DNA from: Mimachlamys varia
Taxonomy: Eukaryota; Mollusca; Bivalvia; Pectinida; Pectinidae
Length of the DNA: 64,000 nt
Assembly: GCA_947623455.1 (NCBI GenBank)
Contig: OX392527.1
Coordinates: 8,056,001 to 8,120,000 of the forward strand
Direction: 5' to 3'
This document shows positions 15,001-27,000 of the stretch, in pieces. The notes beneath the pieces were generated by a model that saw nothing but the letters and a program-made list of their open reading frames with translations, was not told the origin of the DNA and did not search any database. Within the stretch, counting starts at the first letter, position 1; each line of letters begins with the position of its first letter. The translations under genes were made by a program, and so were the position numbers.

Positions 15001-18000
15001 GCCTTAATTCACACACTGGGCCGGGCTAGGGGTTGTACAATAAGTATGGCCTTAATTCACACACTGAGCCGGGCTAGGGGTTGTACAGTAAATATGGCCT
15101 TAATTCACACACTGGGCCGGGCTAGGGGTTGTACAGTAAGTATAGCCTTAATTCACACCCTGGGCCGGGCTAGGGGTTGTACAGTAAGTATAGCCTTAAT
15201 TTACACACGGGGCTGGGCTAGGGGTTGTACAGTAAGTATAGCCTTAATTCACACCCTGTGCCGGGCTAGGGGTTGTACAGTAAGTATAGCCTTAATTTAC
15301 ACACTGGGCCGGGCTAGGGGTTGTACAGTAAGTATGGCCTTAATTTACACATTGGACAGGGGTAGGGGTTGTACAGTAAGTATGGCCTTAATTCACACAC
15401 TGGGCCGGGCTAGGGGTTGTACAGTAAGTATGGCCTTAATTCACACACTGGGCCGGGCTAAGGGTTGTACAGTAAGTATGGCCTTAATTCACACCCTGGG
15501 CCGGGCTAGGAGTTGTACAGTAGGTATAGACACGCAATCTGTATTGTGTCTGGAGTTTGTGTATCATACCTGTGAAGTACTATAATCGATGTGAAGGGGG
15601 TTTGTAACACATCCATCTGTTTGAAGTTAGCTCTGGGGACTAATGTTTGTGTGCAGGTGTATTAATTGTCACAACTTCTTTAGTGTAGATATATACCAGT
15701 AAGTTTGTGTACAGGAGTATTGTCACAATTTCTTGTGTGTAGATATATACCAGAATCGTGGCAGAACAAAGGAGATGACTTGCCAGAGGAAGCGCTCAAG
15801 GAAATCCACATTATCAACTCGGAACTTGTTCAGAAGCTTAAATCCCAAGATACAGCCTTCTCGATGGGTAAGTAGTACTAGGATTGGGTTCCTGTTACAC
15901 GATGGGTAAGTGGTCCTAGGATTGGTTTCCTGTCACTCGATGGGTAAGTGGTCCTAGGATTGGGTTCCTGTCACTTGATGGGTAAGTGGTCCTAGGATTG
16001 GGTTCCTGTCACTCGATGGGTTAGTGGTCTTAGGATTGGGTTCCTGTCACTCGATGGGTTAGTGGTCCTAGGATTGAGTTCCTGTCACTTGATGGGTTAG
16101 TGGTCCTAGGATTGAGTTCCTGTCACTTGATGGGTAAGTTATCCTAGGATTGGGTTCCTGTCACCCGATGGGTAAGTGGTCCTAGGATTGGGTTCCTGTC
16201 ACTCGATGGGTAAGTGATCCTAGGATTGGGTTCCTGTCACTCGATGGGTAAGTGGTCTTAGGATTGGGTTCCTGTCACTCGATGGGTAAGTGGTCCTAGG
16301 ATTGGGTTCCTGTCACTTGATGGGTAAGTGGTCCTAGGATTGGGTTCCTGTCGCTTGATGGGTAAGTGGTCCTAGGATTGGGTTCCTGTCACTCGATGGG
16401 TAAGTGGTCCTAGGATTGGGTTCCTGTCACCCGATGGGTAAGTGGTCCTAGGATTGGGTTCCTGTCACTCGATGGGTAAGTGGTCCTAGGATTGGGTTCC
16501 TGTCACCCGATGGGTTAGTGGTCCTAGGATTGGGTTCCTGTCACTTGATGGGTTAGTGGTCCTAGGATTGGGTTCCTGTCACTTGATGGGTTAGTTGTCC
16601 TAGGATTGGGTTCCTGTCACCCGATGGATAAGTGGTCCTAGGATTGGGTTCCTGTCACTCGATGGGTAAGTGGTCCTAGGGTTGGGTTCCTGTCACTCGA
16701 TGGGTAAGTGGTCCTAGGATTGGGTTCCTGTCACTTGATGGGTTAGTGGTCCTAGGATTGGGTTCCTGTCACTTGATGGGTTAGTGGTCCTAGGATTGGG
16801 TTCCTGTCACTCGATGGGTAAGTGGTCCTTGGATTGGGTTCCTGTCACTCGATGGGTAAGTGGTCCTAGGATTGGGTTCCTGTTACTCGATGGGTAAGTG
16901 GTCCTAGGATTGGGTTCCTGTCACCCGATGGGTTAGTGGTCCTAGGATTGGGTTCCTGTCACTTGATGGGTTAGTGGTCCTAGGATTGGGTTCCTGTCAC
17001 TTGATGGGTTAGTGGTCCTAGGATTGGGTTCCTGTCACCCAATGGATAAGTGGTCCTAGGATTGGGTTCCTGTCACTCGATGGGTAAGTGGTCCTAGGAT
17101 TGGGTTCCTGTCACTCGATGGGTAAGTGGTCCTAGGATTGGGTTCCTGTCACTCGATGGGTTAGTGGTCCTAGGATTGGGTTCCTGTCACTTGATGGGTT
17201 AGTGGTCCTAGGATTGGGTTCCTGTCACTTGATGGATAAGTTGTCCTAGGATTGGGTTCCTGTCACCTGATGGATAAGTGGTCCTAGGATTGGGTTCCTG
17301 TCACTTGATGGGTTAGTGGTCCTAGGATTGGGTTCCTGTCACTTGATGGGTTAGTGGTCCTAGGATTGGGTTCCTGTCACTTGATGGGTAAGTTGTCCTA
17401 GGATTGGGTTCCTGTCACTTGATGGATAAGTGGTCCTAGGATTGGGTTCCTGTCACTTGATGGGTAAGTGGTCCTAGGATTGTGTCCTGTCACTTGATGG
17501 GTATGGGGTCCTAGGATTGGGTTCCTGTCACTCGATGGGTAAGTGGTCCTAGGATTGGTTTCCTGTCACTCGATGGGTAAGTGGTCCTAGGATTGGGTTC
17601 CTGTCACTCGATGGGTAAGTGGTCCTAGAATTGGGTTCCTGTCACTCGATGGGTAAGTGGTCCTAGGATTTGGTTTCTGTCTCTGGGTATTGCCTTGATT
17701 TCCGTCATATGTAATCCATGTGAATGGATGTATTCATACTGTACTCATTTTGTTTTTATAGTCAAGTGTTTGTTGTTTTCAGGTGGAATATTCATATAGA
17801 GAAGAAACAATCAAAAAGTAAATATATATATTGATAATCTTGAATTACAGTTGTCTATATTCTTTTCAGGTTTCACAGACACTGATGTTGCCTGTGTGAA
17901 GTTTGGTCTGATAACAGAAGATACTTCAATAGAGTCACTACTAGAACTGGTCTGTGTCACTGGCAAGGAAGTGGAGGATTCCTCTAAGGTCAGTGATATG

Positions 18001-21000
18001 TTGTATAAGGAAGTGGAGGATTCCTCTAAGGTCAGTGATATGTTGTATAAGGAAGTGGAGGATTCCTCTAAGGTCAGTGATATGTTGTATAAGGAAGTGG
18101 AGGATTCCTCTAAGGTCAGTGATATGTTGTATAAGGAAGTGGAGGATTCCTCTAAGGTCAGTGATATGTTGTATAAGGAAGTGGAGGATTCCTCTAAGGT
18201 CAGTGATATGTTGTATAAGGAAGTAGAGGATTCCTCTAAGGTCAGTGATATGTTGTATAAGGAAGTGGAGGATTCCTCTTAGGTCAGTGATATGTTGTAT
18301 AAGGAAGTGGAGGATTCCTCTAAGGTCAGTGATATGTTGTATAAGGAAGTGGAGGATTCCTCTAAGGTCAGTGATCTGTTGTATAAGGAAGTGGAGGATT
18401 CCTCTAAGGTCAGTGATATGTTGTATAAGGAAGTGGAGGATTCCTCTAAGGTCAGTGATATATTATATAAGGAAGTGGAGGATTCCTCTAAGGTCAGTGA
18501 TATTGTTGTATAAGGAAGTGGAGGATTCCTCTAAGGTCAGTGATATGTTGTGTAGCGGATCTAGACCGGGTCGATCGTCGGCGACCAGATAGCTCAATTG
18601 GTTGAGCGTCCGTCTAGAGTTCGGAAGGTCCCGGGTTCGAACCCCGGTCTGGCCGTGCATTTTTCCTCTCCTGTTACATTTGGTGCATGTGACCAAACCT
18701 TGTTTCAAGTACTGGGTGCATACTTAGCAAGGGGATACCCGAACCTGGGTTGTAAATCGTGATGTCTTCAGGGTCGAAGACTTTGTTAAAGGAGGGAGGA
18801 ATGTAGCGGATCTAGACCGGGTCGATCGTCGGCGACCAGATAGCTCAATTGGTTGAGCGTCCGTCTAGAGTTCGGAAGGTCCCGGGTTCGAACCCCGGTC
18901 TGGCCGTGCATTTTTCCTCTCCTGTTACAGTTGTATAAGGAAGTGGAGGATTCCTCTAGGGTCAGTAATATGTTGTATAAGGAAGTGGAGGATTCCTCTA
19001 AGGTCAGTGATCTGTTGTTTAAGGTAGTGGAGGATTCCTCTAAGGTCAGTGATATGTTGTATAAGGTAGTGGAGGATTCCTCTAAGGTCAGTGATATTGT
19101 TGTATAAGGAAGTGGAGGATTCCTCTAAGGTCAGTGATATGTTGTATAAGGAAGTGGAGGATTCCTCTAGGGTCAGTGATATGTTGTATAAGGAAGTGGA
19201 GGATTCCTCTAAGGTCAGTGATATGTTGTATAAGGTAGTGGAGGATTCCTCTAAGGTCAGTGATATTGTTGTATAAGGAAGTGGAGAATTCCTCTAAGGT
19301 CAGTGATATGTTGTATAAGGAAGTGGAGGATTCCTCTAAGGTCAGTGATATGTTGTATAAGGAAGTGGAGGATTCCTCTAAGTTCAGTGATATGTTGTAT
19401 AAGGAAGTGGAGGATTCCTCTAAGGTCAGTGATATTGTTGTATAAGGAAGTGGAGGATTCCTCTAAGGTCAGTGATATGTTGTATAAGGAAGTAGAGGAT
19501 TCCTCTAAGGTCAGTGATATGTTGTATAAGGAAGTGGAGGATTCCTCTAAGGTCAGTGATATGTTGTATAAGGAAGTGGAGGATTCCTCTAAGGTCAGTG
19601 ATATGTTGTATAAGGAAGTAGAGGATTCCACTAAGGTCAGTGATATTGTTGTATAAGGAAGTAGAGGATTCCTCTAAGGTCAGTGATATGTTGAGTAAGG
19701 AAGTAGAGGATTCCACTAAGGTCAGTGATATGTTGTATAAGGAAGTAGAGGATTCCTCTAAGTTCAGTGATATGTTGTATAAGGAAGTGGAGGATTCCTC
19801 TTAGGTCAGTGATATGTTGTATAAGGAAGTGGAGGATTCCTCTAAGGTCAGTGATATGTTGTATAAGGAAGTGGAGGATTCCTCTAAGGTCAGTGATATG
19901 TTGTATAAGGAAGTAGAGGATTCCTCTAAGGTCAGTGATATGTTGTATAAGGAAGTAGAGGATTCCTCTAAGGTCAGTGATATGTTGTATAAGGAAGTGG
20001 AGGATTCCTCTAAGGTCAGTGATATGTTGTATAAGGAAGTAGAGGATTCCTCTAAGGTCAGTGATATGTTGTGTAAGGAAGTAGAGGATTCCACTAAGGT
20101 CAGTGATCTGTTGTATAAGGAAGTGGAGGATTCCTCTAAGGTCAGTGATATGTTGTATAAGGAAGTGGAGGATTCCTCTAAGGTCAGTGATATGTTGTAT
20201 AAGGAAGTGGAGGATTCCTCTAAGGTCAGTGATATGTTGTATAAGGAAGTGGAGGATTCCTCTAAGGTCAGTGATCTGTTGTATAAGGAAGTGGAGGATT
20301 CCTCTAAGGTCAGTGATATGTTGTATAAGGAAGTGGAGGATTCCTCTAAGGTCAGTGATATGTTGTATAAGGAAGTAGAGGATTCCACTAAGGTCAGTGA
20401 TATTGTTGTATAAGGAAGTGGAGGATTCCTCTAAGGTCAGTGATATGTTGTATAAGGAAGTGAAGGATTCCTCTAAGGTCAGTGATATGTTGTATAAGGA
20501 AGTAGAGGATTCCTCTAAGGTCAGTGATATGTTGTGTAAGGAAGTAGAGGATTCCACTAAGGTCAGTGATCTGTTGTATAAGGAAGTGGAGGATTCCTCT
20601 AAGGTCAGTGATATGTTGTATAAGGAAGTGGAGGATTCCTCTAAGGTCAGTGATCTGTTGTATAAGGAAGTGGAGGATTCCTCTAAGGTCAGTGATATTG
20701 TTGTATAAGGAAGTAGAGGATTCCTCTAAGGTCAGTGATATGTTGTATAAGGAAGTAGAGGATTCCTCTAAGTTCAGTGATATGTTGTATAAGGAAGTGG
20801 AGGATTCCTCTTAGGTCAGTGATATGTTGTATAAGGAAGTGGAGGATTCCTCTAAGGTCAGTGATATGTTGTATAAGGAAGTGGAGGATTCCTCTAAGGT
20901 CAGTGATATGTTGTATAAGGAAGTGGAGGATTCCTCTAAGTTTAGTGATATGTTGTATAAGGAAGTGGAGGATTCCTCTAAGGTCAGTGATATTGTTGTA

Positions 21001-24000
21001 TAAGGAAGTGGAGGATTCCTCTAAGGTCAGTGATATGTTGTATAAGGAAGTGGAGGATTCCTCTAAGGTCAGTGATATGTTGTATAAGGAAGTGGAGGAT
21101 TCCTCTAAGTTCAGTGATATGTTGTATAAGGAAGTGGAGGATTCCTCTAAGGTCAGTGATATTGTTGTATAAGGAAGTGGAGGATTCCTCTAAGGTCAGT
21201 GATATGTTGTATAAGGAAGTGGAGGATTCCTCTAAGGTCAGTGATATGTTGTATAAGGAAGTGGAGGATTCCTCTAAGTTCAGTGATATGTTGTATAAGG
21301 AAGTGGAGGATTCCTCTAAGGTCAGTGATATGTTGTATAAGGAAGTGGAGGATTCCTCTAAGGTCAGTGATATGTTGTATAAGGAAGTAGAGGATTCCTC
21401 TAAGGTCAGTGATATGTTGTATAAGGAAGTGCAGGATTCCTCTAAGGTCAGTGATATGTTGTATAAGGAAGTGGAGGATTCCTCTAATGTCAGTGATATG
21501 TTGTATAAGGAAGTGGAGGATTCCTCTAAGGTCAGTGATATGTTGTATAAGGAAGTGGAGGATTCCTCTAAGGTCAGTGATATGTTGTATAAGGAAGTAG
21601 AGGATTCCACTAAGGTCAGTGATATGTTGTATAAGGAAGTAGAGGATTCCACTAAGGTCAGTGATATTGTTGTATAAGGAAGTGGAGGATTCCTCTAAGG
21701 TCAGTGATATGTTGTATAAGGAAGTGGAGGATTCCTCTAAGGTCAGTGATATGTTGTATAAGGAAGTAGAGGATTCCTCTAAGGTCAGTGATATGTTGTG
21801 TAAGGAAGTAGAGGATTCCACTAAGGTCAGTGATCTGTTGTATAAGGAAGTGGAGGATTCCTCTAAGGTCAGTGATATGTTGTATAAGGAAGTGGAGGAT
21901 TCCTCTAAGGTCAGTGATATGTTGTATAAGGAAGTGGAGGATTCCTCTAAGGTCAGTGATATGTTGTATAAGGAAGTGGAGGATTCCTCTAAGGTCAGTG
22001 ATCTGTTGTATAAGGAAGTGGAGGATTCCTCTAAGGTCAGTGATATGTTGTATAAGGAAGTGGAGGATTCCTCTAAGGTCAGTGATATGTTGTATAAGGA
22101 AGTAGAGGATTCCACTAAGGTCAGTGATATTGTTGTATAAGGAAGTGGAGGATTCCTCTAAGGTCAGTGATATGTTGTATAAGGAAGTGGAGGATTCCTC
22201 TAAGGTCAGTGATATGTTGTATAAGGAAGTAGAGGATTCCTCTAAGGTCAGTGATATGTTGTGTAAGGAAGTAGAGGATTCCACTAAGGTCAGTGATCTG
22301 TTGTATAAGGAAGTGGAGGATTCCTCTAAGGTCAGTGATATGTTGTATAAGGAAGTGGAGGATTCCTCTAAGGTCAGTGATCTGTTGTATAAGGAAGTGG
22401 AGGATTCCTCTAAGGTCAGTGATATTGTTGTATAAGGAAGTAGAGGATTCCTCTAAGGTCAGTGATATGTTGTATAAGGAAGTAGAGGATTCCTCTAAGT
22501 TCAGTGATATGTTGTATAAGGAAGTGGAGGATTCCTCTAAGGTCAGTGATATGTTGTATAAGGAAGTGGAGGATTCCTCTAAGGTCAGTGATCTGTTGTA
22601 TAAGGAAGTGGAGGATTCCTCTAAGGTCAGTGATATGTTGTATAAGGAAGTGGAGGATTCCTCTAAGGTCAGTGATATGTTGTATAAGGAAGTAGAGGAT
22701 TCCTCTAAGTTCAGTGATATTGTTGTATAAGGAAGTAGAGGATTCCTCTAAGGTCAGTGATATGTTGTATAAGGAAGTAGAGGATTCCTCTAAGTTCAGT
22801 GATATGTTGTATAAGGAAGTGGAGGATTCCTCTTAGGTCAGTGATATGTTGTATAAGGAAGTGGAGGATTCCTCTAAGGTCAGTGATATTGTTGTATAAG
22901 GAAGTGGAGGATTCCTCTAAGGTCAGTGATATGTTGTATAAGGAAGTAGAGGATTCCTCTAAGGTCAGTGATATGTTGTATAAGGAAGTGGAGGATTCCT
23001 CTAAGGTCAGTGATATGTTGTATAAGGAAGTGGAGGATTCCTCTAAGGTCAGTGATATGTTGTATAAGGAAGTGGAGGATTCCTCTAAGGTCAGTGATAT
23101 GTTGTATAAGGAAGTGGAGGATTCCTCTAAGGTCAGTGATATGTTGTATAAGGAAGTAGAGGATTCCTCTAAGGTCAGTGATATGTTGTATAAGGAAGTA
23201 GAGGATTCCTCTTAGGTCAGTGATATGTTGTATAAGGAAGTAGAGGATTCCTCTAAGGTCAGTGATATGTTGTATAAGGAAGTGGAGGATTCCTCTAAGG
23301 TCAGTGATATTGTTGTATAAGGAAGTAGAGGATTCCTCTAAGGTCAGTGATATGTTGTATAAGGTAGTGGAGGATTCCTCTAAGGTCAGTGATATGTTGT
23401 ATAAGGAAGTGGAGGATTCCTCTAAGGTCAGTGATATGTTGTATAAGGAAGTGGAGGATTCCTCTAAGGTCAGTGATATGTTGTATAAGGAAGTGGAGGA
23501 TTCCTCTAAGGTCAGTGATATGTTGTATAAGGAAGTGGAGGATTCCTCTAAGGTCAGTGATATTGTTGTATAAGGAAGTGGAGGATTCCTCTAAGGTCAG
23601 TGATATGTTGTATAAGGAAGTGGAGGATTCCTCTAAGGTCAGTGATATGTTGTATAAGGAAGTGGAGGATTCCTCTAAGGTCAGTGATATGTTGTATAAG
23701 GTAGTGGAGGATTCCTCTAAGTTCAGTGATATGTTGTATAAGGAAGTGGAGGATTCCTCTAAGGTCAGTGATATGTTGTATAAGGAAGTTGAGGATTCCT
23801 CTAAGGTCAGTGATATGTTGTATAAGGAAGTAGAGGATTCCTCTAAGGTCAGTGATATGTTGTATAAGGAAGTGGAGGATTCCTCTAAGGTCAGTGATAT
23901 GTTGTATAAGGAAGTGGAGGATTCCTCTAAGGTCAGTGATATTGTTGTATAAGGAAGTAGAGGATTCCTCTAAGGTCAGTGATATGTTGTATAAGGAAGT

Positions 24001-27000
24001 AGAGGATTCCTCTAAGGTCAGTGATATGTTGTATAAGGAAGTGGAGGATTCCTCTAAGGTCAGTGATATGTTGTATAAGGAAGTTGAGGATTCCTCTAAG
24101 GTCAGTGATATGTTGTATAAGGAAGTGGAGGATTCCTCTAAGGTCAGTGATATGTTGTATAAGGAAGTGGAGGATTCCTCTAAGGTCAGTGATATTGTTG
24201 TATAAGGAAGTAGAGGATTCCTCTAAGGTCAGTGATATGTTGTATAAGGAAGTAGAGGATTCCTCTAAGGTCAGTGATATGTTGTATAAGGAAGTGGAGG
24301 ATTCCTCTAAGGTCAGTGATATGTTGTATAAGGAAGTGGAGGATTCCTCTAAGGTCAGTGATATGTTGTATAAGGAAGTGGAGGATTCCTCTAAGGTCAG
24401 TGATATGTTGTGTAAGGAAGTAGAGGATTCCACTAAGGTCAGTGATCTGTTGTATAAGGAAGTGGAGGATTCCTCTAAGGTCAGTGATCTGTTGTATAAG
24501 GAAGTGGAGGATTCCTCTAAGTTCAGTGATATGTTGTATAAGGAAGTGGAGGATTCCTCTTAGGTCAGTGATATGTTGTATAAGGAAGTGGAGGATTCCT
24601 CTAAGGTCAGTGATATTGTTGTATAAGGAAGTGGAGGATTCCTCTAAGGTCAGTGATATGTTGTATAAGGAAGTGGAGGATTCCTCTAAGGTCAGTGATA
24701 TGTTGTATAAGGAAGTAGAGGATTCCTCTAAGGTCAGTGATATGTTGTATAAGGAAGTGGAGGATTCCTCTAAGGTCAGTGATATGTTGTATAAGGAAGT
24801 GGAGGATTCCTCTAAGGTCAGTGATATGTTGTATAAGGAAGTGGAGGATTCCTCTAAGGTCAGTGATATGTTGTATAAGGAAGTGGAGGATTCCTCTAAG
24901 GTCAGTGATATGTTGTATAAGGAAGTGGAGGATTCCTCTAAGGTCAGTGATATGTTGTATAAGGTAGTGGAGGATTCCTCTAAGTTCAGTGATATGTTGT
25001 ATAAGGAAGTGGAGGATTCCTCTTAGGTCAGTGATATGTTGTATAAGGAAGTGGAGGATTCCTCTAAGGTCAGTGATTTGTTGTATAAGGAAGTGGAGGA
25101 TTCCTCTAAGGTCAGTGATATGTTGTATAAGGAAGTGGAGGATTCCTCTAAGGTCAGTGATATGTTGTGTAAGGAAGTAGAGGATTCCACTAAGGTCAGT
25201 GATATGTTGTATAAGGAAGTGGAGGATTCCTCTAAGGTCAGTGATATGTTGTATAAGGAAGTGGAGGATTCCTCTAAGGTCAGTGATATGTTGTATAAGG
25301 AAGTGGAGGATTCCTCTAGGGTCAGTGATATGTTGTATAAGGAAGTGGAGGATTCCTCTAAGGTCAGTGATATGTTGTATAAGGAAGTAGAGGATTCCTC
25401 TAAGGTCAGTGATATGTTGTATAAGGAAGTAGAGGATTCCTCTTAGGTCAGTGATATGTTGTATAAGGAAGTAGAGGATTCCTCTAAGGTCAGTGATATG
25501 TTGTATAAGGAAGTGGAGGATTCCTCTAAGGTCAGTGATATGTTGTATAAGGAAGTGGAGGATTCCTCTAAGGTCAGTGATATGTTGTATAAGGAAGTGG
25601 AGGATTCCTCTAAGGTCAGTGATATGTTGTATAAGGAAGTAGAGGATTCCTCTAAGGTCAGTGATTTGTTGTATAAGGAAGTGGAGGATTCCTCTAAGGT
25701 CAGTGATTTGTTGTATAAGGAAGTGGAGGATTCCTCTAAGGTCAGTGATATGTTGTATAAGGAAGTGGAGGATTCCTCTAAGGTCAGTGATATGTTGTAT
25801 AAGGAAGTAGAGGATTCCTCTAAGGTCAGTGATATGTTGTATAAGGAAGTGGAGGATTCCTCTAAGGTCAGTGATATGTTGTATAAGGAAGTAGAGGATT
25901 CCTCTAAGGTCAGTGATATGTTGTATAAGGAAGTGGAGGATTCCTCTAAGGTCAGTGATATGTTGTATAAGGAAGTGGAGGATTCCTCTAGGGTCAGTGA
26001 TATGTTGTATAAGGAAGTAGAGGATTCCTCTAAGGTCAGTGATATTGTTGTATAAGGAAGTGGAGGATTCCACTAAGGTCAGTGATCTGTTGTATAAGGA
26101 AGTGGAGGATTCCTCTAAGGTCAGTGATCTGTTGTATAAGGAAGTGGAGGATTCCTCTAGGGTCAGTGATATGTTGTATAAGGAAGTAGAGGATTCCTCT
26201 AAGGTCAGTGATATGTTGTATAAGGAAGTGGAGGATTCCTCTAAGGTCAGTGATATGTTGTATAAGGAAGTGGAGGATTCCTCTAAGGTCAGTGATATGT
26301 TGTATAAGGAAGTAGAGGATTCCACTAAGGTCAGTGATATGTTGTATAAGGAAGTGGAGGATTCCACTAAGGTCAGTGATATGTTGTATAAGGAAGTAGA
26401 GGATTCCTCTAAGTTCAGTGATATGTTGTATAAGGAAGTAGAGGATTCCTCTAAGTTCAGTGATATGTTGTATAAGGAAGTGGAGGATTCCTCTAAGTTC
26501 AGTGATATGTTGTATAAGGAAGTGGAGGATTCCTCTAAGTTCAGTGATATGTTGTATAAGGAAGTAGAGGATTCCTCTAAGTTCAGTGATATGTTGTATA
26601 AGGAAGTAGAGGATTCCTCTAAGTTCAGTGATATGTTGTATAAGGAAGTAGAGGATTCCTCTAAGTTCAGTGATATGTTGTATAAGGAAGTGGAGGATTC
26701 CACTAAGGTCAGTGATATGTTGTATAAGGAAGTAGAGGATTCCTCTAAGTTCAGTGATATGTTGTATAAGGAAGTGGAGGATTCCTCTAAGGTCAGTGAT
26801 CTGTTGTATAAGGAAGTGGAGGATTCCTCTAAGGTCAGTGATCTGTTGTATAAGGAAGTGGAGGATTCCTCTTAGGTCAGTGATCTGTTGTATAAGGAAG
26901 TGGAGGATTCCACTAAGGTCAGTGATATTGTTGTATAAGGAAGTGGAGGATTCCTCTAAGGTCAGTGATATGTTGTGTAAGGAAGTAGAGGATTCCACTA

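Larger units (their letters stand above)
18551..18929. mobile_element. TRIM-like short LTR retroelement with tRNA-like LTRs
   Basis: Two 128-bp direct repeats (18551-18678 and 18802-18929), identical by eye, start TGTAGC and end GTTACA. They flank a 123-bp interior with no ORF. Just inside the left repeat is TTTGGTGCATGTGACC, with TGG in a primer-binding-site position. Just before the right repeat is the 14-bp purine tract AAAGGAGGGAGGAA. GTTG flanks both sides (18547-18550, 18930-18933), and removing the element plus one GTTG restores the host 42-bp unit exactly. This fits a non-autonomous LTR element better than a SINE dimer. Identical LTRs suggest recent insertion. Confidence 0.85.

Noticed and set aside
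12895..15585. 896-codon + strand ORF with 16-residue repeats as a repeat protein
   Set aside because: It is an out-of-frame reading of the 48-bp donor array. The E13 frame is different and closes at TAA, and the unit is only open because 48 is divisible by 3.
18583..18905. Two functional tRNA genes
   Set aside because: Both copies sit inside identical LTRs with stem mismatches and a GTTG-flanked element. A tRNA-derived promoter is the better reading.
24607..26703. 698-codon - strand ORF (and many 60-320 codon ORFs) in the 42-bp array
   Set aside because: The unit has no stops in several frames on both strands, so long ORFs are expected. They lack splice or promoter context and unique sequence.
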